Shown here: positions 42,996-53,654 of the stretch, piece after piece
Position numbering within the stretch: the stretch's first letter is position 1
How the letters are laid out: every line of letters starts with the position of its first letter
Notes under the pieces: model-generated
The model's database searches: none
Told to the model about the DNA's origin: nothing
The model's input: only the letters and a program-made list of their open reading frames with translations
Program-made: the position numbers and the translations under genes
Source of the DNA: Desertimonas flava
GTDB lineage: Bacteria > Actinomycetota > Acidimicrobiia > Acidimicrobiales > Ilumatobacteraceae
NCBI RefSeq assembly: GCF_003426815.1
Contig: NZ_QKYK01000012.1
Coordinates: 1 to 64,000 of the forward strand
DNA length: 64,000 bases
Reading direction: 5' to 3'

Positions 42996-43095
42996 GGCCG
43001 CTACCGTAGCCCTTGTTGAACGTCGTCCAATAAGCGGACGAGCGTGATGTCGGCACCGGAGCGGCGATGCGAGAGGCACCAAGGAGGATGACGGC

Positions 43096-43713
43096 GTGAG
43101 CACTGTCGAGGACGCGCCGCGTCGCCTTCGCATGGACCCCGACGCCCGCCGTGACCAGATCCTGCGCGTCGCCGCCCGCCTCTTCGCCGACCGTCCCTAC
43201 AGCGACGTGTCGATCAGCGACATCGCCGGGGCGGCCGGCGTCGCCCGCGGGCTGCTGCACCACTACTTCGGCTCCAAGCGCGAGCTGTACCTCGAGGTGG
43301 TGCGCGTCGCCGCCCGCGCCCCGCTCGGCACACGATCGCCGGACACGCTCGGTACGCCCGAGGCCTGGGCGACGGTGGTCGACAGCTTCATCAGCGCCGT
43401 CGAGCACAACCCCGATCGCTGGCTGAGCGCCGTCAACGCCGGTGCGCCCGAGAGCGACGACGACGTGGCGGCGATCCTCGACGAAGCCCGCGAGATCCTC
43501 GCCGACCAGACGCTCGTCGCCATCGGGCTCGGTCATCGCGCCGCCGACTCGGCGGTCCGCGCCTTCGTGCGCGCCTGGGGCGGCTTCGTCCAGGAGCTCA
43601 CCATCGAGTGGGTCGGCCGCCACCGCATCGATCGCGAGCGGGTCCGAAGGACCATGTTGGCCACCCTCCCCATCCTCGTCGCCCAGGTGCTTCCGGTCAT
43701 CGACGGGCACTGA
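43096..43713 (+). CDS. TetR-family regulator
   Basis: A 205-residue repressor. Residues 14-62 are the TetR HTH: RRDQILRVAARLFADRPYSD and DIAGAAGVARGLLHHYFGSK. The rest is helical and ligand binding, ending in a helix with TMLATLPILVAQVL. GTG 43096 follows AAGGAGGATGACGGC, a strong ribosome site. It is divergent from the LysM operon, with a 100-nt shared control region, so it may control that operon, itself or the secreted protein downstream. Confidence 0.88.
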   Translation: MSTVEDAPRRLRMDPDARRDQILRVAARLFADRPYSDVSISDIAGAAGVARGLLHHYFGSKRELYLEVVRVAARAPLGTRSPDTLGTPEAWATVVDSFISAVEHNPDRWLSAVNAGAPESDDDVAAILDEAREILADQTLVAIGLGHRAADSAVRAFVRAWGGFVQELTIEWVGRHRIDRERVRRTMLATLPILVAQVLPVIDGH

Positions 43714-43790
43714 TTCGGGGCGCGAACGACCGCCGGCGCGGCGCTCATAATCAGGTGACCTGTGCATCGGCGCGCCGTACGATCCCGCGC

Positions 43791-45233
43791 GTGACGCGGT
43801 CGCGCATCGCTCGTGGCCTGGTGGCCTCGTTGGCAGCGGTGGCCGGTCTGTGCGTGTGGGTCGCGCCGTCACCGGCGAGGGCCGCGGGTGAGTTCACGGT
43901 GTCGCCGACATCGCTGAGCTTTCCGGCGACGTTCGTCGGGGCCACGTCGTCGATCGGCGTCACGATCACCAATGCGTCGAATGCCACCCTGAGCCCGAAC
44001 TTCAGCGGCGGCGCACCCCTCGACGCCGCCAACTTCGGCGGCAGTCAGAACTGCGCCGGCAAGACGTTCGCCCCGGGCGACACGTGCACGTTCACCTACG
44101 AGTTCGAGCCGAGCAGCCCGGGCGGGCACTCCAGCAGCACCACCATCGGAATCGACAGCGACAACTTCTCGATCTCGATGTCGGGCGAAGGGCTCTTCCC
44201 GTTCACGGTGTCACCGCCGACCCTGGCCTTCCCGGGCACCCCGGTCGGGCAGACGAGCACGATCCCCGTCATCATCACCAACATCAGCAACGCCAGCCAG
44301 TCACCGAACTTCTCCGGTGGCGCGCCGATCGACCCGACCCATTTCGGCGGCAGCCAGGACTGCGCCGGCAAGACGTTCGGGCCGGGCGACACGTGCACGT
44401 TCACCTACGAGTTCAAGCCGGCCGCGGCCGGTCCGTGGTCGAGCACCACCACGATCGGGGTCGACAGCGAGAACTTCGCCATCTCGATGTCCGGCACGGG
44501 GACCGATGGCAACGCCACCACGACGAGCAGTTCGACGTCGACGTCGACGTCGACGTCCACGACCACCACCACCGACCCCAACGTCCAGACGGGCCCGGCA
44601 GACGTCACGACGACCAGCAGCGCGATCCCGTCGTCGACCGTGGCCGGCGGGATCGAGATCGTGCCCGGCCCGCTCGCCGAGGGGCCCGCGCAGGTGATCG
44701 CCCAGGGCGTCGTCGAGTTCCCTGCCGGCGCCGTCGGGTGGGATCACGAGACACTCGACGCGGCCGGCTGGCCGGTCTCGTTCACCGATACGTCGGCGTC
44801 CTTCGTCGCCATCGACGGTCCCGACGCCGTTCTCGTCTCCATCGGATCGGCGTCGTCGGCGCTGCTCGACGCCGGCGAGGCGTTCTTCCTCCCCGCCGGA
44901 TCATCGGGCTCGGCGTCCCCCATGTCCGACGGCGCGGCGTCGGCAGGTCACCGCATCACGTTCGTCGGCGCGTCCGGCCCATCCGCGTTCACCCCGGGGC
45001 CGGCGCGGCGAGACGTCAACCTGATCGGCGACACGCTGGCGCCCGGCGAGAGCCTCCAGGTCATCTCGCCGTTCCCGATGTTGGTGATCGTCATCGCGGG
45101 CGACGTGACGACCGGCGGCGGGCAGGTGCTCGCCGAGGGCTCCGTACTCACGCTGCCGACGGTCTCGCTCGACAACGCGGGCACCGCCGATGCGGTGGTG
45201 CTCGTCGCCGCTGTGGGCGGCCCGGTGCCGTAG
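43791..45233 (+). CDS. Secreted protein with two choice-of-anchor-D-like domains
   Basis: A 480-residue exported protein. A signal peptide (residues 1-31, ending SPARA) is followed by two near-identical Ig-like domains (about 34-135 and 137-237). Each contains TVSPxxLxFP, FSGGAP, HFGGSQDCAGKTFGPGDTC and FTYEF, with a conserved Cys pair. A Ser/Thr linker of alternating STST follows (about 243-275), then a beta-rich C-terminal domain (residues 290-480). GTG 43791 matches the signal peptide. Probable cell-surface or extracellular role. Confidence 0.8.
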   Translation: MTRSRIARGLVASLAAVAGLCVWVAPSPARAAGEFTVSPTSLSFPATFVGATSSIGVTITNASNATLSPNFSGGAPLDAANFGGSQNCAGKTFAPGDTCTFTYEFEPSSPGGHSSSTTIGIDSDNFSISMSGEGLFPFTVSPPTLAFPGTPVGQTSTIPVIITNISNASQSPNFSGGAPIDPTHFGGSQDCAGKTFGPGDTCTFTYEFKPAAAGPWSSTTTIGVDSENFAISMSGTGTDGNATTTSSSTSTSTSTSTTTTTDPNVQTGPADVTTTSSAIPSSTVAGGIEIVPGPLAEGPAQVIAQGVVEFPAGAVGWDHETLDAAGWPVSFTDTSASFVAIDGPDAVLVSIGSASSALLDAGEAFFLPAGSSGSASPMSDGAASAGHRITFVGASGPSAFTPGPARRDVNLIGDTLAPGESLQVISPFPMLVIVIAGDVTTGGGQVLAEGSVLTLPTVSLDNAGTADAVVLVAAVGGPVP

Positions 45234-45683
45234 CCGGCGCAGCGAGACGTTCAGGCCGAGAGCGAGGCGTCCTGCCGTCGCGCGCGAGACCGCCCGGGCC
45301 GGTCGCTGATCGACCCGGGCGGCTGGACACCGACATATGAAGAAGCCGAGCCCGCTCCGGAGTACCCGCCATCGCCCCGTTCCATGCGACGCCGGACCAA
45401 GTCGCCGCGTCCGGACTGAGCGTGCGGCGTCGGCCCGGGGTGGGAGAAGGCCGACGCCAGACCGCCTGCTACCCAGGACCGGCCGCGTTCAGACGAAAAG
45501 GCGTGCGCGAACCGCACGGCGATGTCGGCGAGGCGGTGATGGGCCTCGCACCGCCCCGCCGACTCTCCCCCACTCGACAGCGGTCCGAGCAGGCTCGACC
45601 GAACGGTATTCCGGACGGCGCGCCACTGTCAGCGAAATTCGGTGCGGCAGGAGAGCGCCCGCCGACGGCACGGACCTCGGCTC

Positions 45684-45748
45684 GGTGGGCTGCGCAACTC
45701 AGCCCACCAGCCACAGGTTCCCGCAGAGCACTATAGCTTCGGAGCTAT
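45684..45748. repeat. Paired-hairpin element, copy 1
   Basis: Hairpin 1 is GGTGGGCTG (45684-45692) / CAGCCCACC (45700-45708) with a seven-base loop. Hairpin 2 is ATAGCT-TCGG-AGCTAT (45733-45748). Distance between hairpin starts is 49 bases, exactly as in copy 2 at 46099. The element could be an RNA motif on either strand or a pair of protein-binding dyads. Confidence 0.7.
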
Positions 45749-46098
45749 GGATCCCGGTTGCCGGCGGGGCAGGAGAGTGGCCTGACCACCCGCCGGCAAG
45801 CGCGTCCCGCGCATGATGAAGAAGCCGCCGGGATGCAAACACGGTATCGCGGCGCCGAAGTGCCCGATGACACGCCGCTTCGACGAGCACGACCGGCAGC
45901 CGACAGGCCATCATGGTGCCCGTCGCCCCCTGACCCCCGGTTCCCCCAACTGGTGCGGGTCGGGGGCGACCGAACCGGGCGATCCCCCCGTCGCCCGGTC
46001 GTACCCGACGATGCGTTGGCCAAGTGCGCGCGCATCGACCGCCGCGCACATCGACTGCGGGCGAAGTGAGCGGCGACGGAAAACCCGAGCGGCAGGTA

Positions 46099-46163
46099 GG
46101 TGGGCTGCGGCGGTCAGCCCACCCACCAACTGTCCGCGCAACGAACAATAGCCCCGAAGCTAT
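46099..46163. repeat. Paired-hairpin element, copy 2
   Basis: Hairpin 1 is GGTGGGCTG (46099-46107) / CAGCCCACC (46115-46123); hairpin 2 is ATAGC-CCCGAA-GCTAT (46148-46163). Stem 1 is identical to copy 1, stem 2 keeps ATAGC/GCTAT, and the loops and linker have diverged: stems preserved, loops changed, as expected for a selected structure. Confidence 0.7.
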
Positions 46164-46338
46164 GAGTGAGGCGACCATTTGCCGCGCCGCGGGCGAGCGT
46201 GCGCCTGAACGGCCGCCGAGGCAGCAGCAACGGGATCTCTGCTGATGCCGCCGAGGCAGGCATCAGTTGATTGATGAAGCGCCGCCGGATCAAGGTCACT
46301 CAACCTCGAGTGTCACGATGCGTGACAGGCCGGCGTGT

Positions 46339-46791
46339 TCAGGCAGAGCGGGCGATGCCGGCCTTCTTCAAGACGGCTGCGTCGACGCCGATCTCGCGCC
46401 ATGTTGAGTAGTTGATGCCCTGACGTTCGCTGTACGACTTCGCGACGGAGATGAACGCCTTCTCGATCGACGCGTGATCGACGGAGGCGGAGCGCTGGTG
46501 CAGTTCCTGCTCCAAGTCGCGACGTTCCTGGCGGAGTTTGAGCTCGGTCATCGGATCGGCTTCCTGCAGCTCGACATCGATGGCCTTCAGGCGGGCGCGG
46601 ATCGAGTCCGGCGTCCGGCGGCGGCCTCGCCGGGGCCGATTGGCACGCAGCGACTCGAGATACTCCCGGACCGCACGGCCTTCGACCCGGCCCACAGCCA
46701 ACGCGTTCTTGTGCTCATCCGTCATAGAGCTCTTGGGCCCGCGCTTGGCTCCAACGCGACTCTTGGCGCTATTCGGCGTCTTTGCTGCCAT
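46339..46791 (-). CDS. Basic conserved actinobacterial protein
   Basis: A 150-residue protein. The N-terminal 25 residues are basic (KTPNSAKSRVGAKRGPKS), followed by TDEHKNALAVGRVEGRAVRE, a helix breaking at RRGRRRTPDSIRARL, a helical heptad-like region (DPMTELKLRQERRDLEQEL) and a conserved C-terminal end GINYSTWREIGVDAAVLKKA. I recognise the pattern from many actinobacterial genomes as an uncharacterised family; DNA or RNA binding is inferred from charge. ATG 46791 lies inside an inverted repeat. Confidence 0.75.
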   Translation of the reverse strand: MAAKTPNSAKSRVGAKRGPKSSMTDEHKNALAVGRVEGRAVREYLESLRANRPRRGRRRTPDSIRARLKAIDVELQEADPMTELKLRQERRDLEQELHQRSASVDHASIEKAFISVAKSYSERQGINYSTWREIGVDAAVLKKAGIARSA

Positions 46792-46817
46792 AGCGGACAA
46801 CTCTAAAGAACGCTATG
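46789..46817. promoter_or_regulatory. CATAGCG-N15-CGCTATG dyad at the start of the basic protein gene
   Basis: CATAGCG (46789-46795, containing the start codon on the minus strand) and CGCTATG (46811-46817) form an inverted repeat 15 bases apart. The same ATAGC/GCTAT core forms hairpin 2 of the two elements downstream of this gene, so one factor could bind all three. Confidence 0.4.
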
Positions 46818-47058
46818 TCCATTCGCACCACGCACATCACACGTGGGCGAAACGAGTCAGAACCTGTTGGAAAGACAGGCTAGAACGCAATGCGTCGCAG
46901 GCGATATTCATGCTCTGCGCGCATCGCCGCTCTTCGAGCTGCCGGTCAGCGCGTGGCGTGAGGCAGCCCACCGGTGACGACCAGACGCCGCCGAGACGGC
47001 GTCGACGACGAGCGGTGCGACCGTCGAACGCCGGCCACATGTCATCGCCGACCGCATG

Positions 47059-47086
47059 TTGCGAATAAAGCTGGCTTTTGTAGACT
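47059..47086 (+). promoter_or_regulatory. Promoter for the riboswitch-ATPase transcript
   Basis: TTGCGA (47059-47064), 16 bases, TAGACT (47081-47086) is a reasonable housekeeping promoter. The expected transcript start, about 47092, falls at the first base pair of the riboswitch P1 helix, which makes both calls more likely. Confidence 0.55.
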
Positions 47087-47090
47087 GGTC

Positions 47091-47181
47091 TCCGAAGGGG
47101 AGTATCCCAGTACAGTGTTGTCGTCATCTCGGCCCTCGGCCCGGCGGCGCTGGTCCGATGACGGGCGGAGAGACCTTCGGA
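47091..47181 (+). ncRNA. yybP-ykoY manganese riboswitch
   Basis: P1 is formed by TCCGAAGG (47091-47098) and CCTTCGGA (47174-47181). Inside it are the family's conserved words in the right order: GGGGAGTA directly after the 5' strand, a CGTCATC loop segment (47122-47128), GGGCGG and GAGACCTTCGG at the 3' side. This motif binds Mn2+ and turns on exporters when the metal is high. It ends 30 bases before the ATG of a P-type ATPase, a known target class. The leader has GGAGG at 47199. Confidence 0.82.
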
Positions 47182-47211
47182 AGCGGTTTTGACCCACCGG
47201 AGGCACACGAG

Positions 47212-49961
<2,750 letters not shown>

Positions 49962-49965
<4 letters not shown>

Positions 49966-50273
49966 ACTGCCCGACCTGCCCCGATGCCACCCTCGCGATC
50001 ACCGAACGCGTCGGTGTCGAGATCGACTACTGCCCGGTGTGCCGAGGCGTGTGGCTCGATCGTGGCGAGCTCGACAAGATCCTTGCTCGCACCGGCGACG
50101 CGCCCACCGACGCGTCTCGCCGTGACAACCGCTCACCGCAGTCCGACCGCCGCGCCCGCGACGATGGCCGCGATGGCGGTCGGGACGACGATGACGTCTG
50201 GGGGAACCCACGCGCCGATCGTTCGGGTCGTCGCCGCAAGCGGTCTATGTTCGCTGAACTGTTCGACTTCTAG
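49962..50273 (+). CDS. TFIIB-type zinc-ribbon protein
   Basis: A 103-residue protein: residues 1-42 form a C4 zinc ribbon, MNCPTCPDATL and DYCPVCRGVWLDRGELDKIL, of the zf-TFIIB family, followed by a charged, disordered Arg/Asp-rich stretch and the ending SMFAELFDF. Such proteins are common near metal transporters and membrane stress genes, but their function is unknown. ATG 49962 overlaps the ATPase stop (ATGA) and has GGAGG upstream, so it is made together with the ATPase under the riboswitch. Confidence 0.88.
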
Positions 50274-50293
50274 TCCGAGATCGGCTCGCGGTC

Positions 50294-50320
50294 TGAACCG
50301 CCGGGCGATCCGGCGGTTCA
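50294..50320 (+). terminator. Hairpin terminator of the ATPase operon
   Basis: TGAACCGCCGG - GCGAT - CCGGCGGTTCA is a perfect 11-base-pair stem with a five-base loop, 20 bases after the zinc-ribbon gene. Confidence 0.75.
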
Positions 50321-50442
50321 CGTCGGCGGTCAACCGGCGAGGACGTTGGCGAAGATCTGCCACGCCAACGCGGACCACGGTGTGGCGTCTCCGTCGGGTG
50401 GCCGGGAAGACACGTCATCGGGTGCAGCTCTACGATGGACGG

Positions 50443-50832
50443 GTGCCCCGTTCAGCGACCGCGGCGACATCGGGTGTCGGCACCCAACGTGCCGATGCCG
50501 GCTGGACGTTCCTGACGAACCACGGGCATGTGCTGGTGTGCATCGCTCAGGATCCGGATGTGCTGCTCTCGGAGATCGCCGAGCGGGTCGGGATCCGCGA
50601 GCGGGCGGCGCACCGCATCGTCACCGAGCTCGTCGACGCCGGTTACGTACGTCGTGAGCGGGTTGGACGGCGCAACCACTACACGATCGATCCGGACCGC
50701 CCGCTGCGCCATCCGCTCGAACGCGAGCACGTCATCGGCGAGCTGCTCAGCGCCATCGCTCCGACGGCTGGACCGCCGGGCGGTCGACCCGTGGCATCGG
50801 GCGCATCGCTCGCACGAGATCCCGAAGGCTGA
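50443..50832 (+). CDS. Winged-helix transcriptional regulator
   Basis: A 129-residue regulator of the MarR/ArsR-like winged-helix type: HGHVLVCIAQDPDVLLSEIA, ERVGIRERAAHRIVTELVDA as recognition helix and YVRRERVGRRNHYTID as wing, then PLRHPLEREHVIGELL. No metal-binding cysteines are visible. GTG 50443 is preferred; a GTG seven codons upstream is also possible. It lies just after the terminator of the ATPase operon, so a role in metal or stress control is only suggested by position. Confidence 0.78.
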   Translation: MPRSATAATSGVGTQRADAGWTFLTNHGHVLVCIAQDPDVLLSEIAERVGIRERAAHRIVTELVDAGYVRRERVGRRNHYTIDPDRPLRHPLEREHVIGELLSAIAPTAGPPGGRPVASGASLARDPEG

Positions 50833-50983
50833 ACGTCGCGCCGGTGACGACCCGATCGTCGACACCGCTGGGCAGCAAGCGCACGGTGGCCCAAGTTCTC
50901 CGACCGCATCGACCAGTAGGAGGATCCCGCCGAGGCGGTGCCGGTGCAGCCGCGAGTCCACCGCCAGACGCTCCGCGACCGCC

Positions 50984-51190
50984 TCAACAGCCGCTCAAAG
51001 GCGGTCCATCCTCAATGACCTGGGCCTGCCCCGCGCCGGATTCGAGATCGCCCGCGCCGTGAAGGGAGCCCGCGGCACAACGCCGACGGCGAACCGCGAG
51101 CACGATCACCGAGCCAGTGACGATCACGCTCACCGCCATCAGCAATGTGACGAGGCTGTTCACTCCGGTCGCCGGCAGTTGACGATTCAT
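50984..51190 (-). pseudogene. LPXTG cell-wall sorting signal remnant
   Basis: The 68-codon minus-strand frame begins MNRQLPATGVNSLVTLLMAV and continues through a hydrophobic helix to LAVRRRR: a textbook sortase signal (LPATG, TM segment, positive tail). There is no upstream surface-protein body, because the frame hits a stop just before the ATG, and the frame runs on past the charged tail. It looks like the 3' stub of a lost surface protein. Confidence 0.55.
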
Positions 51191-51259
51191 CGCGCCCGCC
51201 CGCCGACCTGATGCCCATCAGTCAGATTGCGGCGCGGCCGTAACACCGACGCGGGAGGC

Positions 51260-51355
51260 TCCCTGGCCACCGTGATCGATCTGTTCTCCCGGCGGGTGAT
51301 CGGCTGGTCCGTGGCCGATCACATGCGGACCGATCTCGTCGCCGACGCTCTCACG
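51260..51355 (+). pseudogene. IS3-family transposase fragment
   Basis: The translation SLATVIDLFSRRVIGWSVAD and HMRTDLVADALT (32 codons) is the start of the rve integrase core of IS3-family OrfB, including the first catalytic Asp in VIDLFSR. The frame is lost before the second catalytic Asp, and no terminal repeats were found, so it is a remnant of an old insertion. Confidence 0.8.
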
Positions 51356-51447
51356 TGTCCTCGATGTCGACGGCGTGCGCGGTCAGGAAGTACTCAGCAG
51401 CTCGAGCGCGTCGACCGCACCGTGCAGTGTCTGTTGATCGTGCGGCC

Positions 51448-51588
51448 GGCGAGATGGCACACGTACAGAGCGCGGCGGTCGGCGTCCGCGAGACCCAGCT
51501 TGACGACATCCGCATCGCCTACACCGGGCGGGCCGATCGGCTCACCGAAGCCGTCAGCAGCCTCACCGACGCCTGGTCGCGTCATGGC
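51448..51588 (+). pseudogene. Possible aminotransferase 3' remnant
   Basis: One frame reads EMAHVQSAAVGVRETQLDD followed by IRIAYTGRADRLTEAVSSL, similar in style to the C-terminal end of PLP aminotransferases. No body of such a gene precedes it. Weak call. Confidence 0.3.
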
Positions 51589-51655
51589 CGTTCGCGGTAC
51601 GGTCCATCGACCGGGCGCGTCACGAGATGTGCACGTTTCGACGGAGGTGGGCTCA

Positions 51656-52654
51656 ATGGCTCGACAGGATCTGATGGTACGCGGGTTGCTGGCGGCGGCC
51701 AGCGCGACGGGCGTCACGCTGGCGCTGAGTCCCGGCGGCGGGGCGGGTGTGAGCCCCGAGCCCGAGCCGTCGCCGCCCACCATGGCTGTGGCCGACTCAC
51801 TGGTCGTCGATGGAATCGACTGGGCAAACCACACCTACGCCATCGCCTGCGGCGCCGTCAACGAGATCGAGCTCGCTGACGGCAGCTTTCGCCCCGAGAC
51901 ACACAACGGCGACGCCGACCAGCTCGACGTCGAGGTGGTCAGCGCCGAGGAGGTTCCGGGTCGCGATGGATTCGTCCTCGTCCAGCTGGCATGCGTTGCC
52001 GGCGGCCCAGGCGCCGCGTTGTCCCAGCAGCTCTATCTCGTGATGGAGTTGCCTGCCCCGTCGGACGATGCGCCGGCCGCGTCAGTCCCGTCCGAGTTCC
52101 ACGTCGGACCGACCATCGCCGCCGCCGTGATCGCCGAGCCGGGTGCCACCCACGTGGTCACTTCCGACGGTGTCGTCGTCGTCGATGACGTGACGTTCGG
52201 AGCCGACGATCCGAACTGCTGCCCGTCGGTCTTCCGGAGCCAACAGGTGGTCTGGGACGACGCCGGTCGCCCCGCCGTCGTGGAAGGATCGCGGCCAGAC
52301 ACCCCGCCAGCACCCGACGCTGCTCCCGGGGCTGAAGCTTGTGTTGGCACCGAGCTGGCCGTGGCCTCGGCGCACCCTGCGGAGGCGCTGCTGCTGGAAC
52401 AGGCGTTGTCGACCGCCGGGTTCGATCCCGGCGCGATCGACGGTGTGCTCGATGACGCGGCGATGAATGCGGTGACTCGGTTCATCGAGTTCAACGCCGG
52501 CAACCCAGCCCTCCACGACGACGACCCGAACCGGCCGTACGAGAATTTGCACGCTGAAGCCACCGACCACGGGATCGTCCGCCGTCCGGTCATCGAAACG
52601 CTCGGAATCGGCTGCCCCACCGTCGTCGCGCTACCTCCGGTTCCCGCCGGATGA
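51656..52654 (+). CDS. Exported protein with peptidoglycan-binding-like domain
   Basis: A 332-residue protein with a signal-like N-terminus (MVRGLLAAASATGVTLALSP), a Pro-rich linker, a beta-rich middle domain with a Cys pair (AIACGAVNEIEL, QLACVAGG), a CC pair in DDPNCCPS and a C-terminal helical segment HPAEALLLEQALSTAGFDPG that resembles the PG-binding-1 fold. ATG 51656 follows GGAGGTGG. It probably acts in the cell envelope. Not a family I can name. Confidence 0.68.
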   Translation: MARQDLMVRGLLAAASATGVTLALSPGGGAGVSPEPEPSPPTMAVADSLVVDGIDWANHTYAIACGAVNEIELADGSFRPETHNGDADQLDVEVVSAEEVPGRDGFVLVQLACVAGGPGAALSQQLYLVMELPAPSDDAPAASVPSEFHVGPTIAAAVIAEPGATHVVTSDGVVVVDDVTFGADDPNCCPSVFRSQQVVWDDAGRPAVVEGSRPDTPPAPDAAPGAEACVGTELAVASAHPAEALLLEQALSTAGFDPGAIDGVLDDAAMNAVTRFIEFNAGNPALHDDDPNRPYENLHAEATDHGIVRRPVIETLGIGCPTVVALPPVPAG

Positions 52655-52693
52655 TCCGCGGTCGTCGCACCGCGCGACGCCCACCGTCCACGT

Positions 52694-52770
52694 TGGTGGG
52701 CGCAGAGGGACTCGAACCCCCGACCTATGCCTTGTAAGGGCAGTGCTCTAACCAGCTGAGCTATGCGCCC
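52694..52770 (-). tRNA. tRNA-Val (UAC)
   Basis: Read on the minus strand: acceptor GGGCGCA pairs with TGCGCCC, D arm AGCTCAGCTGGTTAGAGC, anticodon arm CTGCC-CTTACAA-GGCAT with anticodon TAC, T arm GGGGGTTCGAGTCCCTC (T loop TTCGAGT). Discriminator A and an encoded CCA follow. Anticodon UAC reads GUA and GUG valine codons. It lies between two genes on opposite strands, with no neighbouring tRNA. Confidence 0.96.
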
Positions 52771-52830
52771 GAAGCGAGTGTCCGAGCCTAGCGGCCAGCC
52801 TGGCCCGGGCCGCTCGGTCTCGGCGACGGA

Positions 52831-53577
52831 TCACGCCTGCCGGAGAGCGACGAGCGCGTCGAGGAGCTCGGGCGTCGCCGCGGCGACGGGCGTGCGGCGG
52901 GCGTCGTGATCGACCACGGCGAGCTCACGTCCCAACGCATCGGTGACGTGGGCGCCGGCCTCGGTGCAGATGAGCGTGCTGGCGAGGAAGTCCCACACAC
53001 CGTGGGCCTCGACGTCGAAGTCGATGAACCCGTCGAGCGAGCCGCCGGCGACGAGGGCGAGATCGAGGGCCGAGGCCCCGAAGGCACGGAACTGCCACCA
53101 CCCGGGATCGGCCGGCGGCCGGCCGTTGACGCCCACGACCGCGCCGTCGAGCGAGCGGCGGCCCGAGGCCACGAGCCGGCGCTCGCCGATCCACGCCCCT
53201 CCCCCACGCACGGCCTCGATCCGCTGACCCGAGGCCTGGTTCACCACCAACGCAACGGCGGGTCCGGCGTCGTCGACGACGCACAGGGCGGTGGCGAACC
53301 ACGGCACACCGCGGCTGGCGTTGGTCGACCCGTCGATCGGGTCGATCACCACGACCCGGTCGCGTTCGGGGCCCGACCGCCCGCTCTCCTCCGACAGCAC
53401 GCCGAAGCCGGCGTCGAGCAACATCTCCACGGCCACGTCGTCCACGGCGACATCGGCGAGGTACTGCCCGGGCCGCACCCCCGACATCCCCCAATCGGTG
53501 ATCGTGCCGAGTCGTCGCGCCACCTCGTCGGCCACTCGGTGGAGCACGGTCAGCGCCGGATCCGCGGGAACACTCAC
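52831..53577 (-). CDS. Inositol monophosphatase-family phosphatase
   Basis: A 248-residue Mg2+-dependent phosphatase. It has the metal motifs LSEESGRSG, DPIDGSTNASRG and the C-terminal WDFLASTLICTEAG. Actinobacterial relatives act on inositol phosphate, histidinol phosphate or fructose-1,6-bisphosphate; substrate is not readable. It lies 60 bases from the tRNA gene. ATG/GTG choice follows the predicted start MSVPADPALTV. No operon partner. Confidence 0.88.
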   Translation of the reverse strand: MSVPADPALTVLHRVADEVARRLGTITDWGMSGVRPGQYLADVAVDDVAVEMLLDAGFGVLSEESGRSGPERDRVVVIDPIDGSTNASRGVPWFATALCVVDDAGPAVALVVNQASGQRIEAVRGGGAWIGERRLVASGRRSLDGAVVGVNGRPPADPGWWQFRAFGASALDLALVAGGSLDGFIDFDVEAHGVWDFLASTLICTEAGAHVTDALGRELAVVDHDARRTPVAAATPELLDALVALRQA

Positions 53578-53654
53578 GTCCGCGCGCCCGTCTCAATGTC
53601 CGCGCAGGCCGCCGCGGCCGTCTGCCACACTGTTCGCACTCTTCGAAGCTAGCT

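Larger units (their letters stand above)
45234..46338. other. 1.1 kb without a supportable gene; duplicated hairpin elements
   Basis: No open frame here has a family match, a good ribosome site and a normal composition. The stretch contains two copies of a paired hairpin element (listed separately). Three short frames start MKK or MKR (45337, about 45816 and 46274) and encode basic peptides, but they share no solid similarity. It lies between a secreted protein gene and the downstream end of the basic protein at 46339. Confidence 0.6.
50833..51655. other. Decayed region of about 0.8 kb
   Basis: No intact gene. It holds a minus-strand stub with an LPXTG sorting signal, an IS3 transposase fragment and a short plus-strand stretch resembling an aminotransferase end, all listed separately. 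The rest shows broken frames. Confidence 0.6.

Noticed and set aside
45337-45816. 159-codon frame starting MKKPSP
   Set aside because: Low-complexity Arg/Pro-rich translation, no family and it crosses hairpin element 1. Kept only as an observation.
47056-47211. N-terminal extension of the P-type ATPase
   Set aside because: These codons coincide with the riboswitch; the ATG at 47212 has a strong ribosome site and a normal family start.
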